A DNA stretch of 64,000 bases from Actinernus sp. WN-2022 (lineage: Eukaryota > Cnidaria > Anthozoa > Actiniaria > Actinernidae), in NCBI GenBank assembly GCA_030867875.1, contig JAOWCC010000162.1:62001-126000 (forward strand), read 5' to 3'. Under the pieces are notes generated by a model. It did no database searches. It was given only the letters and a program-made list of their open reading frames with translations, and had not been told where the DNA came from. This document shows, piece after piece, positions 44,901 through 55,200 of this stretch; the first letter of the stretch is position 1; every line of letters starts with the position of its first letter. Position numbers and translations under genes: made by a program.

Positions 44901-47900
44901 AGAGAAAATTGTGATCGAATAGCTTCGCTTGATTTCCTTGTGGAAGTTCCTTGTAAAAGTAATGAAGGTTTCGCCATACTTTGAACAAGCGATCTCATCT
45001 TCGCCTTCTCAAGTTCTAATTCACTATCGCTTGTAGACGTAGGGCTTCCTGGAGAATATGGATCAGAGTGTAAGCGTTTTGTTTTTAAGACGGACGTCTT
45101 AGATCGGTTAGAAATGAAGGTCTCTCTTGTCATCAAATTTGGAAAACCTGCTACGGGAATCGATTCAAAATTTCCACATTTCAATTTATTTAGATGTTGT
45201 CCATCATCCTCATCAGTTCCCACGTCCTTGTCATCTGACAGGCGTCTTCTCTTATGACAGTTGATAATTGCGTGCTGTGTTTCGTCGTCGGATTCGAGTT
45301 CCATATCCACGGGTTTGTTCTGCTCTTCCGATGGATGAAAGCCAATGCTATATCCTGTTTCCACAGTCCCGTACGACACATTACTTGTGGATAGACCAGT
45401 CCATCCATCAAGATAATGGGAACGATTGGCAGACTGTTCAGTACCAAAACGTGAGGTCAGATTCCATGATGGATTATAGTTAGATTCATTCGTATTTGAA
45501 ACCTCCTGTGAACCACCAGACACATTTGGATTGTTTCCAGTATTTTGACGGTCATATTCGTCAACTCCTGGTATACTGCAGCCAAATAACTGTGACCTTG
45601 TATTGAAACTTAGGCTTTTTCCAATAATGAATTCAACCAAAGTGATGAGGTTGTTATCAAAATTGAGACGATCTTCACTTGGAAATGAACGTTTTTCATT
45701 TTCTTTGGCAATTTCCACAGTGGAATCACACGGGTCTACGACAACACTTTCTTGTTGATGCGAAATAAAATCTACTAGACCCTTTAGATTATTACTCACC
45801 CGTGCACCTAATCCAATAGGAAACGGCTGCTTCTCGAAAGACAAACTAGTCGAACCGAAATCGCCACCACAACCTGCCACCTGCTTACGAGAGACAAATG
45901 CAATCAATTCACCTAGCCTACTACTTGCCTCAGCTCCAACTTCAAAAGGAGAATAGCTCCTTTCATTTCCTTGCGTCGTGTTTACAGCAGCATCACACGT
46001 GGTAGGCCCTAACAGCTCTTTCTTACGGCAAACAAAATCGATAAGTTCACCAAGATTTTCACTGACCTCACTCCCCAGTTGAACGGGGGATAGCCTTTGA
46101 GGTGTCTCAGTTATACACGGACTTGTGGGTGATAATCGGTTTGAGATGTAGTCGACAATGGTTGCTAGATTCTTGCTTAGCTTAGTACCACTTTCAAAGA
46201 CTAAATGATCTTCATTGAACGCTGGAATACCTGGGGAAGCAATCTTATAATGTGAGTAACATGATTCAACATCGTCACCTAGTCGAGTTCCCTGTACCTC
46301 AGAAAATATAGTACACACTTCTTCGTCACAAAGGCACTGTTCATCTTCAACTTCAGGATGAAGGGCTAGAACTTCTTCATTGATATGTATGTGTTCTTCA
46401 GCTCTTTCGTTAGAAACATTTACTATTGATGATGCAGTCCCGTCAAAATAAAGTGCATCGCTTTCTTTTTGACAATTTACAACATGGATAATATCTTGTA
46501 AATCATAATTTTGCTTTACTTGCTCGTTGGGATTTAAATCTTCTTGATTTTCTTCTAACTCAGTATAGAAATCCTCCATTCCCCCAACTGGAAGTTCTCC
46601 TTCAAAGTATTGCACTTCTTCGTTGTAAGTCGCAATTCTGTTGCCTACTCTATGAGAAATTTCTTCATTGCGTGTATCATCTTCGGCAATGTAATACTCT
46701 TGGGTTGGGCAGCTTTGGTCATATGTCTCATCTTGGGTAGCTTGTGTACCTTCAACAGTGGTTTCATCTTCATATTTACCCGTGGTGACTTCTGTATCGT
46801 AGAACCCTTGTACTGGAGTACTCTGTTCACTTGTGTCTTCTGTATTGTAGTACTCTTGGGTTGGGTCACTTTGGTCATATGTCTCATCTTGAGTAGCTTG
46901 TATACCTTTAACAATGCCTCCATCTTCAAATTGACCTGTATTGACTTCAGTATTGACGATCCCTTGGACTTGAGCACTCTGTTCAAATGTGTCTGCCGTA
47001 GTGTAATACTCTTGTGTTGGGCCGCTTTGTTCATACTTTTCATCTTGGGCAGCTTGTGTATCTTCAACACTGGCTCCAGCTTCAAATTGATCTGTATTGA
47101 CTTCACTATTGAAGATTCCTTGGACTTGAGCGCTCTGTTCACATGTGTCTTCTGTATTGTAATATTCTTGTGTTGGGCCGATTTGTTCATATGGCCCATC
47201 TTGGGTAGCTTGTGTATCTTCAACACTGGCTCCATCATCAAATTTAGCTGGATAAGCTACAGTATTGAAGATTCCTTGAACTTGAGTGCCCTGCTTGCAC
47301 GTGTCTTCTGTAGTGTAATAGTCTTGGGTTGGGCCGCTTTGTTCGTAGGTCTCATCTTGGGTAGCTAGTGCATCTTCAACACTGGCTCCATCTTCAAATT
47401 GATCTGTATGGATTTCAGTATTGAACATCCTGTGGACTTCAGCACTCCGTACACGTGTATCGTCTGTATTGGAATCCTCTTGGCTAGGGTCGATTTGTTC
47501 ATACGTCTCATTTTGGGCAGCTTCTATACCTTCAATAGTGGCTCCATCTTCAAATTGACCTGTATTTACTTCAGTATTGAATATTCCTTGGACCTGAGCA
47601 CTCTGTTCACATGTGTCTTCTGCACTGTAATACTTTTGGGTTGGGACGTTTTCTTCATACGTCATATATTGGGTAGCTTGTGCACCTTCAATACTGGCTC
47701 CATCATCAAATTTAGCTGGACAAGCTACAGTATTGTACAAGCCTTGGACTTGCGCGCTCTGCTTGCACGTGTCTTCTATATTGTAATACTCTTGGGTTGG
47801 GCCGCTTTGTTCGTAGGTCTCATCTTGGGTAGCTTGTGTATCTTCAACAATGGCTCCATCTTCAAATTGATCTGTATGGATATTAGTATTGAAGATCCCG

Positions 47901-50900
47901 TGGACTTCAGCACTCTGTACACGTGTGTCTTCTGTATTGGAATCCTCTTCGTTAGGGTCGATTTGTTCATACGACTCATTCTGGGTAGCAACACTGGCTC
48001 CGTCATCAAATTTAGCTGGACAAGCTACAGTATTGTACAAGCCTTGGACTTGCACGCTCTGCTTGCTCGTGTCTTCTATATTGTAATACTCTTGGGTTGG
48101 GCCGCTTTGCTCGTAGGTCTCATCTTGGGTAGCTTGTGTATCTTCAACACTGGCTCCATCTTCAAATTGATCTGTATGGATATTAGTATTGAAGATCCCG
48201 TGGACTTCAGCACTCTGTACACGTGTGTCTTCTGTATTGGAATCCTCTTCGTTAGGGTCGATTTGTTCATACGTCTCATTTTGGGTAGCAACACTGGCTC
48301 CGTCATCAAATTTAGCTGGATAAGCTACAGTATTGTAGAAGCCTTGGACTTGCGCACTCTGCTTGCATGTGTCTTCTATATTGTAATACTCTTGGGTTGG
48401 GCCGCTTTGTTCGTAGGTCTCATCTTGGGTAGCTTGTGTATCTTCAACACTGGCTCCATCTTCAAATTGATCTGTATGGATATCAGTATTGAAGATCCTG
48501 TGGACTTCAGCGCTCTGTACACGTGTGTCTTCTGTATTGGAATCCTCTTCGTTAGGGTCGATTTGTTCATACGTCTCATTTTGGGTAGCAACACTGGCTC
48601 CGTCATCAAATTTAGCTGGATAAGCTACAGTATCGTAGAAGCCTTGGACTTGCGCACTCTGCTTGCACGTGTCTTCTATATTGTAATACTCTTGGGTTGG
48701 GCAGCTTTGTTCGTAGGTCTCATCTTGGGTAGCTTGTGTATCTTTAACACTGGCTCCATCTTCAAATTGATCTGTATGGATTTCAGTATTGGAGATCCCG
48801 TGGACTTCAGCACTCTGTACACGTGTGTCTTCTGTATTGGAATCCTCTTGGTTTGGGTCGATTTGTTCATACGTCTCATTTTGGGTAGCTTCTATACCTT
48901 CGCTAGTTGCTTCATCTTCAAATTGACCGGTATCGACTTTAGTACTGTACAACCCTAGGACTTGAGCACTTTTTTCGCATGTGTCTTCTGTACTGTAATA
49001 ATTTTGGGTTGTGACGTTTTGTTCATACGTCATATATTGGGTAGCTTGTGCACCTTCAACACTGGCTCCGTCATCAAATTTAGCTGGATAAGCTACAGTA
49101 TTGTAGAAGCCTTGGACTTGCGCGCTCTGCTTGCAGGTGTCTTCTATATTGTAATACTCTTGGGTTTGGGCGCTTTGTTCAAGTGTCGTATCCTGGGTAG
49201 CTTGTGTACCTTCAACAGTGGCACCCTCGCCAAATATACATGTGTCACCTTCAGTATTATAGAACTCTTGGAGCTGCGTGCTCTGCTCATGTGTTTCATC
49301 TTGAACAACTTCGGAACTTTCAAGAAATATCATTTCGTCCGATACATGACATTCTTCACGGAAGTATTCTTGTATTGGGAGACTTTTCTCGTTTCCCTTT
49401 TCTGTCTCATTTTTCTCATTTTTGTTTACTTCCGTACGTCCAACAGAAATGTCTTCGTAGAATACATGGTCTAGTTTGCTATCGCACCCTTGGGTTGGAT
49501 CATTTTCTTCGTATGTATAATCTTGGATAGTTTCTGTACCCACTACAGAGGCTTCGCCATCGAATGTATGATTGTTTTTGTTGTGGAAATCTAGAGATGA
49601 ATCGTTAATAGCTTCATCTTCGTTTAACGTTTCAATGGTGCCCTCTATGCGATGGTGTGTTTCGACTTCCTCGTCAGGATCTCCTTCGTGGTAGTCGTCC
49701 TGCTGGTTGTAAAGTCCCTCCAGGAATGTTTCATCGATGCATGGCCCATCAAGGGGTGACACCTCCTCAGTATGACTCTGACAGACATCACATTCAGCTC
49801 TGTCAGCCACCTCGTGATTCATTTCTTCGTCTTGTATATTCTCCTCATAAAAGGTAACTTCTTTATTTGAATCAAACTTAGCTGCAACTTGAAAAGCCCA
49901 GGTTTTATCCTCCCCTGTATTGAAGATCGATCGATCTTCCTCTTGGTTTGGAAAGATGCCTTCATTCAAGGGTATAATTGTGGTTGAATCACAGGACTCG
50001 TAGTGAATTTCACCGTCACTTTTGCGTAGTTCTTGGTAGTCGAGGTCGGGCTCAATATTAATACTGTGCGCATCGCCACCAATATTCTCCTCAGTCGTAA
50101 CTTTGTCATATAAAGCAAACCCCTTTTCTTTTCTAATAACCCCATACCGATAGCCTTGAGCCTCCTCGTTGTGTACCTCCTCTGGAGAGGAACAAGCTCT
50201 CTCTAGATTTATTTCTTGCGAATGAGTTTCAAAACTTGTTTTGTCATCTACAAGGTTATCTTGTACATGTAGTTGCTGTGTGTTGTATGAAGCAAGCTCG
50301 GTCGTACATGTAGCTTTTTCGGCGTGTTCATCGTGTAAATCAAGCTTATTAACACTGACAATGTCATACACAGTCGTTGCTTCTTCTGTATCCACTTCGC
50401 AACTTTCTTGGTCCTCGCAATGGAAATAAGCATCATGCTCTCTCTCTCTTTCCTCCACGGTAGCATAGTGTTCAACAGTAATTTCTCTTGTATACACTGC
50501 TGGGTCATATTCGTCTTTACCGTTACCATTCTCATCACAGGTAACATGTTCAGTTAGCATCCACTCCCGTTCATACGCTACCACGTTATGATCATCGCCG
50601 ACACACTTTTTCTCATAAATTCCATCATTGATATGAGTTGTCTTATTATGGTAAGTAACACCCTCGTGTTTAGCCTCTCGTTCAACTTCTTGTTGAGTGT
50701 ACTCTTCGTGGTAGCTTCTTCGATTATTTTCTACAGCACCGTTTTCGAAGAACCCTTCCCGTGCTTCATGGAAACCCAAATCTTCATTTGAAGGTTGGCT
50801 AGATTCATATTTACAAGTCTTGTCATGCTCTTTATCCGAGACAGCATCGACATGTTTTTCTTCACCAGACATACACTCACTATAACTGTCAAAGTCATGC

Positions 50901-52282
50901 ATCAGCTCATGCATCTCGACTACCACGTAGGTGTCTTCTGTGCTTTCCAAATTATTATTTTTGTTTGCAGACTGGTCTTCGCTTAAAGCTCTTGTGTGGT
51001 GTCCTTCGTCGATGTTGTTTGCATCACACCACACTTCATTGGTTTCGACATATTCAGAGTCTGCTTGCGTCACAAAATGTGATTCTTCCAGGTGGTCCCC
51101 GCCAAATGCATCCAAACTGGCAAATTCCTGCTCAGTACCAATATTTTGGTTGTTTTCCTCTGCATCTGTGGCCTGCAACTGCTTATCTTGCCATTCATCT
51201 TGCGAGTCACACACGTCACATTCGTACCATTTCTGGTCACTTTCATTGTCATATTCGTGACAATAATCGTTAGAATGCATGGCTTGGTTAAATTCCTTTC
51301 GTCCTTGCTTGCTTCCACCTTCCTCTTCGCATCGATAATCGTTGCAAGCATCTGTCTCTTGATCCTGATGATCAGAAACCTGCCTGTTTTCATCACAAGT
51401 ATTGGTTACCTCATTCACAACATCACCGTCGTTCATTTCATCATCTTTTTGGGAATCAAAGTGAGGTGCTTCCCTGTCTGATTGGCCAGTGCATCCCGTG
51501 GAATCGCAGTATCCTTCTTTACATGTACCTGATTGGCTAGTGGATTCCATGGAATTGAAGCACTCTCCTGGCATGTCACGCTTTGGTTCTGAGTTAAGCT
51601 CTTTTTCACTCCATTCAGAATCTGAAAGTGATTGCTCTTGATCCATTTCTTGTTCGGTCTTGTCACTCGCGGAATACTCCCCCTCCTGATGGTAATGGAT
51701 GGTTTCTACCTGCGAATCTAATGCAGATGTATCATCGTCTTCGTCAGGATCCGCGGCTGTTTGTTCTTTACCTTCTTCCACTGTGTCTACGTCAGTTGCA
51801 TTGTACCGAACAGAGCTTTCGGAAGTAATATCAGTAAAAGAATGAACTTCCTGGATACTTTTGTGAGGTCTCATGTCTTCACTTACTGAATCCACTCCTC
51901 TGTCTTCAATGTCCATTGCTGGTTCTATGTCGAGTATGTTGGGTGTAGGATGTATACAAACGTTCACCATATTCTCGGAGTCTTTGCCATTATACTCTTT
52001 GAGTTCTATATCAGTAGACATTTCATTCTCGTGATCCTTTTGCCTGGGAACATCCTCTACCTCTACATTCGACAGTCTTCTATTAATTTGTCCATCTTGC
52101 TGATTATCTATCGAGGAATCAGTGTCTCCACTTTCAGACACATACCTCTCTTTCCAATTTCCTCGTTCTGCGAGTGTCTTTTTCTGGTCTACAGTTAACA
52201 CCTTGGCAAGATCATCCAGAAGACGGTTCGTTCTCTTTACCGGCGATGGAATCGAAAGTCCTTTAGGTAGGCCTTTATCGAC
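41930..52282 (-). CDS. Giant RRM gene, terminal exon 7 (10.35 kb)
   Basis: 10,353 nt open from the acceptor TTTTTTATTCAACCAG to TGA 41930-41932, 3,451 codons with no interruption. Internal exons in animals rarely reach this size, but single huge 3' exons occur in scaffold-type genes. In order: acidic mixed region, 18 acidic repeats, five NLxxLVxFI repeats, a Ser-rich area with YSP motifs, a basic Ser/Lys-rich patch near 44000, and a C-terminal helix-like end with QFEQRVRSILQKRMEVEKV. No AATAAA was seen in the ~1.1 kb after the stop, which is occupied by element B. Confidence 0.8.
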   Translation of the reverse strand, partial: VDKGLPKGLSIPSPVKRTNRLLDDLAKVLTVDQKKTLAERGNWKERYVSESGDTDSSIDNQQDGQINRRLSNVEVEDVPRQKDHENEMSTDIELKEYNGKDSENMVNVCIHPTPNILDIEPAMDIEDRGVDSVSEDMRPHKSIQEVHSFTDITSESSVRYNATDVDTVEEGKEQTAADPDEDDDTSALDSQVETIHYHQEGEYSASDKTEQEMDQEQSLSDSEWSEKELNSEPKRDMPGECFNSMESTSQSGTCKEGYCDSTGCTGQSDREAPHFDSQKDDEMNDGDVVNEVTNTCDENRQVSDHQDQETDACNDYRCEEEGGSKQGRKEFNQAMHSNDYCHEYDNESDQKWYECDVCDSQDEWQDKQLQATDAEENNQNIGTEQEFASLDAFGGDHLEESHFVTQADSEYVETNEVWCDANNIDEGHHTRALSEDQSANKNNNLESTEDTYVVVEMHELMHDFDSYSECMSGEEKHVDAVSDKEHDKTCKYESSQPSNEDLGFHEAREGFFENGAVENNRRSYHEEYTQQEVEREAKHEGVTYHNKTTHINDGIYEKKCVGDDHNVVAYEREWMLTEHVTCDENGNGKDEYDPAVYTREITVEHYATVEEREREHDAYFHCEDQESCEVDTEEATTVYDIVSVNKLDLHDEHAEKATCTTELASYNTQQLHVQDNLVDDKTSFETHSQEINLERACSSPEEVHNEEAQGYRYGVIRKEKGFALYDKVTTEENIGGDAHSINIEPDLDYQELRKSDGEIHYESCDSTTIIPLNEGIFPNQEEDRSIFNTGEDKTWAFQVAAKFDSNKEVTFYEENIQDEEMNHEVADRAECDVCQSHTEEVSPLDGPCIDETFLEGLYNQQDDYHEGDPDEEVETHHRIEGTIETLNEDEAINDSSLDFHNKNNHTFDGEASVVGTETIQDYTYEENDPTQGCDSKLDHVFYEDISVGRTEVNKNEKNETEKGNEKSLPIQEYFREECHVSDEMIFLESSEVVQDETHEQSTQLQEFYNTEGDTCIFGEGATVEGTQATQDTTLEQSAQTQEYYNIEDTCKQSAQVQGFYNTVAYPAKFDDGASVEGAQATQYMTYEQNVTTQNYYSTEDTCEKSAQVLGLYSTKVDTGQFEDEATSEGIEATQNETYEQIDPNQEDSNTEDTRVQSAEVHGISNTEIHTDQFEDGASVKDTQATQDETYEQSCPTQEYYNIEDTCKQSAQVQGFYDTVAYPAKFDDGASVATQNETYEQIDPNEEDSNTEDTRVQSAEVHRIFNTDIHTDQFEDGASVEDTQATQDETYEQSGPTQEYYNIEDTCKQSAQVQGFYNTVAYPAKFDDGASVATQNETYEQIDPNEEDSNTEDTRVQSAEVHGIFNTNIHTDQFEDGASVEDTQATQDETYEQSGPTQEYYNIEDTSKQSVQVQGLYNTVACPAKFDDGASVATQNESYEQIDPNEEDSNTEDTRVQSAEVHGIFNTNIHTDQFEDGAIVEDTQATQDETYEQSGPTQEYYNIEDTCKQSAQVQGLYNTVACPAKFDDGASIEGAQATQYMTYEENVPTQKYYSAEDTCEQSAQVQGIFNTEVNTGQFEDGATIEGIEAAQNETYEQIDPSQEDSNTDDTRVRSAEVHRMFNTEIHTDQFEDGASVEDALATQDETYEQSGPTQDYYTTEDTCKQGTQVQGIFNTVAYPAKFDDGASVEDTQATQDGPYEQIGPTQEYYNTEDTCEQSAQVQGIFNSEVNTDQFEAGASVEDTQAAQDEKYEQSGPTQEYYTTADTFEQSAQVQGIVNTEVNTGQFEDGGIVKGIQATQDETYDQSDPTQEYYNTEDTSEQSTPVQGFYDTEVTTGKYEDETTVEGTQATQDETYDQSCPTQEYYIAEDDTRNEEISHRVGNRIATYNEEVQYFEGELPVGGMEDFYTELEENQEDLNPNEQVKQNYDLQDIIHVVNCQKESDALYFDGTASSIVNVSNERAEEHIHINEEVLALHPEVEDEQCLCDEEVCTIFSEVQGTRLGDDVESCYSHYKIASPGIPAFNEDHLVFESGTKLSKNLATIVDYISNRLSPTSPCITETPQRLSPVQLGSEVSENLGELIDFVCRKKELLGPTTCDAAVNTTQGNERSYSPFEVGAEASSRLGELIAFVSRKQVAGCGGDFGSTSLSFEKQPFPIGLGARVSNNLKGLVDFISHQQESVVVDPCDSTVEIAKENEKRSFPSEDRLNFDNNLITLVEFIIGKSLSFNTRSQLFGCSIPGVDEYDRQNTGNNPNVSGGSQEVSNTNESNYNPSWNLTSRFGTEQSANRSHYLDGWTGLSTSNVSYGTVETGYSIGFHPSEEQNKPVDMELESDDETQHAIINCHKRRRLSDDKDVGTDEDDGQHLNKLKCGNFESIPVAGFPNLMTRETFISNRSKTSVLKTKRLHSDPYSPGSPTSTSDSELELEKAKMRSLVQSMAKPSLLLQGTSTRKSSEAIRSQFSLALQLKHAFNSSFESDISKRAQVDSHSQSCLSVINGQSTRDTMLLSDSLNAKPYDPENCLFNKGLLTDGCSSDAGTSLLHNSSESSSLLTSTVSDNLGKFDPYSPNEYSPLPQPATMSNRCIDLSTEYYSSDAKETSFRRKPYTPGGCTSLILTSSGDEADAEFSTELSSPDVGHKFYNQSPRRHGHGKDVKQNSSRNQKTTKSISSPDIYSPGSFVPLSELEVTKQFRSSFCHSTDVFSKFSSTRKGSIVDRETRRTISSSVKSKCGGSRSKSPRSVSDRRSNERKRRDTAGKSQLPGRGKRQTAGETSKSAELLVETKKNSKSVSGKHTVVRKTSNSPTIDKPKITKSQSSNSSNVIKIKRTSTITDANAAKSETCLSQIVVGFRTATVVTSDEFSTSKISLEIAKPNLQNSTEDQKSLQGTKTVESARIEKPDIITTLEDTSSNADVRPGQVDVVEELRNIMKDCQKYTSGEETSPNKHSEKREHLKGEKEGLETDDHFLNEGHELLEMALEASILTSQPSEGKLTADYLGKSTSTVENKTVECCALNPSEMSQLSSNPLGMHSTIFQATGNETSEENEYATGKDNEDDDDVTVTAVSEAIPDGKIEIIEADVRSKNAALNISDSTPEETGPFAQERGIDMVIDASNDLAKTTCDSKGPRLTGDYIGREDVSLGEKKKEADASYDIVKKMECSVTESMVCNGQKSSKEETKTEESKAKSELQIETNGIPNGIPNDRGETKTAARNTAVSGRFLIKGGTHVRSLRQSQESHKDKSPSCKVNFQKVYQLPDQMMTESRVDGSDSSEIKDSNALETNKQQSALQKLSATEPTVAAPAMTSFLNPGQLPNLYVSRVSDRAVGLGKTFSLHSVPGSLSKPNTSQGRKKDVASLERTEKRTDNRKLAAKSPDKVFHSVVEESGNPVTYSTADRSGASTTKDIPKERGVDEERPGAAREVLTTAQFEQRVRSILQKRMEVEKVGVKTSETLCEY

Positions 52283-55200
52283 CTGGTTGAATAAAAAAAA
52301 AGATATGCAACGAATAGGAACCATTTACAATTTGATCACAGAGCAATTTTCGATTGAGTGCCGAAATAATTTATTTCGGTGATTGCTTTGGTTTTTCGTT
52401 TGCTTAACTTTCCTATTGGTTACGAAAAGTGCTTTCTAATGATCATCCAATACGTTTCTGAACTAAAACCAAACATTAGTTTGGTGGTGCGTCACGCAAT
52501 CGGTTTTCGTTTTATTGATAGTTATCCACGATTGCCTTTACATTTCACAAATCACGAATGACTTGGCTCATAAGTTGTGGTTTTACTTGCTGCCATTATT
52601 GGCTCTGTAATTACGTATACTTTGGTTTTGGTTTTACGACACTCAACCGAAAACAATACAGAAAACATAAAATTGGTCACATTTACTGCACGACATTTGC
52701 TCTATGCAACACTTTTTTGTGCTTAAGGACGGTGCCTACTAATTAGAAACCAATTTGTTTTCTAAAAGTCAATATGGATTGTTTGAATCACCTAAGGAGC
52801 TTTTGAAATCAGAAAAAAAATTATGGGGTACCTATACGTTTAAGAGAGATAATTAAGGATGAAAATCGAAAAAAGTGCTGACTCAGCATTTTTCTTTGTC
52901 CGAGAAACTATTTTTTAATTCGATTAGTATTTTAGGTTATCTGGCAAAATATTAGGGCAAAAAACGTTAGACATAGCGTTCTTCACAAAGGTGCCAATCA
53001 AACCATTTATCTTACAATGACTATCATTTTTTGTACAAATTTTGCTTTGTAAGCCTCATTAGTGACCACGAACAGACATATATTTTTTGCTGAAATGGAC
53101 ATCAAGTTTCAATTTATAAAGACAAAAATATATGTAAACGTTGTTTAGCTTCTATATTATAGATTATAAAAAGAAAAAATGGAGGTATCCACGCGTTTTA
53201 AAAAGTTATGGGGATGGTAGGCCTCTTTATCGCTAATTTTATTTTCAAAAATTGACATTTTTTACCAAGCCCTCCCTAGTAAGTCTGAAAATTGGTTTCT
53301 TTTATTGCATTCTGGTAGATTGTCAAGATGGCGGCGGAGAAAAGAGTCAGTCCCGTCTTTCGACTTTCTTCATTGAAACTCAAACCTGTTGCTGCTTCCT
53401 TTGTGCTCAAATCCCATACAGCCCTTCCTTCTTCATTCTTCTTTGGATTTCCAAGAGGTTTACCCGTTTTCACAAAGCTTATTTGACCGTATTCACACAT
53501 TGTTTATACTGCCGAGTCCATGTTTGGAGAAACTGACGAAACTCGAAAGCATTGACAGGCCTAAAGCAAAGGCGCTGGGCGAAACTGAGACAGCAGCGAT
53601 TCATGGCAGTCCAAACAACCTTCGTTCAATTGGTAGGGTAAATCTCCTAAATCTACGATTCTTCGACCATCTCCCCACGATAAATCATCACTTTAAGAGT
53701 TAAGATGGTCGGCTCTTTTAATACCATTTCAGCTGAAAATTGTTTTTCTTGGCCGTGTAGTGGAATTTAAAGATTTCCCAAATCGTTCATTTCTCAAGCA
53801 TATCTTTCGACCGTATTTTAAAATCCTTCATCGTTACACAATTAACACAGCTTTTTCAAAATAGTTATGTTAGCGGGATGATGACCCGCGGGACGCAAGA
53901 TGCGGAGAACGGCGTGCGCGCTGACATTAGTAGGCACCGTCCTTAATACTTACATGTTAGATTACTTTGGCAGCTTGGTCAAATCGAGCGCTCGAGTTAC
54001 ATGTTTGTTCAGAAACTGAGAGCAACAGGAGTTTTCTATACCAGACAAACACAATACCTTCAAGATGACCACACACAACAGGCACTTACTTTTGGTCCAG
54101 TGCTGTTACCAGCTTTATCACTGCTTGGTATTTTCTTTTCATGGGAGATGCTCTTGTCCTGTATGAATTTACCAGTGCTTTTGCCGATTGCGATTTTTCT
54201 TGGCGCAATCACTCGACGTCGTACGACTAGACGTTCATCTACGCTATCCGAGGTCTGGCAGCTATCCGATGTCTCGCTTTCACTTTCAACTAACGACGAC
54301 TTGACAAATATGTCACTCGTTAATACTTGTGGTCGTAATTCTATCAATAACAAGGATACCTGCATGTTAGTCATATCAACAGTAGCAAGAGAATCAGAAC
54401 AATAAAACACACTTACCGTTCTCCTCTTTATTCAATTTAATATCATCGGCCTCTTTTTTACCATGCACGGTGACGAACTCGATTTTGCTTTCAGAAGTGC
54501 TTTCCAGAATCGCAACACCATCTTGATCAGTTGCGCCTTGCTGTTGTATACCTGCTTTCCAATCTTTGACACACCCTTGTTGCTCCACACATGTCTCGGC
54601 TGCTATGCTAAGTCCCTCTTGTACCATACAAAATACATCATCATCATCAATGATTTGAACTTCACGTCCAGAAGTAGAAACTTCAGTTAAAGCATCCTTT
54701 TCCTGTTCCACATTCACTGCTGTATTTCCTTCCTGGCGTATCTCTAATGCTTCAGCTTCTGCATCCTCTTTTTGAACATCATCTCTTGCTTCGGCTGTTA
54801 CGTTCTCTTCTTGCCGAATATCCGGTTCCTTGTCTGGTACAAACATTTCCTGCCCTGTAGGCGACGCCTTGTCTGTTGGGTCCTCTGCAAGTATCACATC
54901 TGGGTCACTTTCTACATCCGTGTTGACTACTGTCACTGAAAATTGTCGGCGTGACATAATTAGCCTTCTTAAATCGTGAACAGGTAGATCTTCCTTAACT
55001 CCGTCAGCTTCCTCCAAAGGGGTTTCTGCAACATCTGGCGACGGAGAGGAGAAACCAAATGCCCCACAAACACGAACTTCTCGTTTGGCGGTTTGTAAGC
55101 CACTGCACTTACATGGGCTTTCCGTTTTCGAGCATTGCGCCCCAGGACCGCTACCCTTTTGTGATACAACTGAATGAATTATCCTTTTTACAGGGAGGTC

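Noticed and set aside
46610..48958. Long plus-strand ORFs (252 and 519 codons) encoding hydrophobic Leu/Ile/Phe-rich repeats
   Set aside because: They are exactly antisense to the acidic coding repeats. The openness and hydrophobic composition follow from the opposite strand's codons.
54341..54410. Exon 6 of the giant gene starting at the CAG near 54353
   Set aside because: That acceptor lies only about 8 nt from the branch site and would put the exon out of phase with exon 5.
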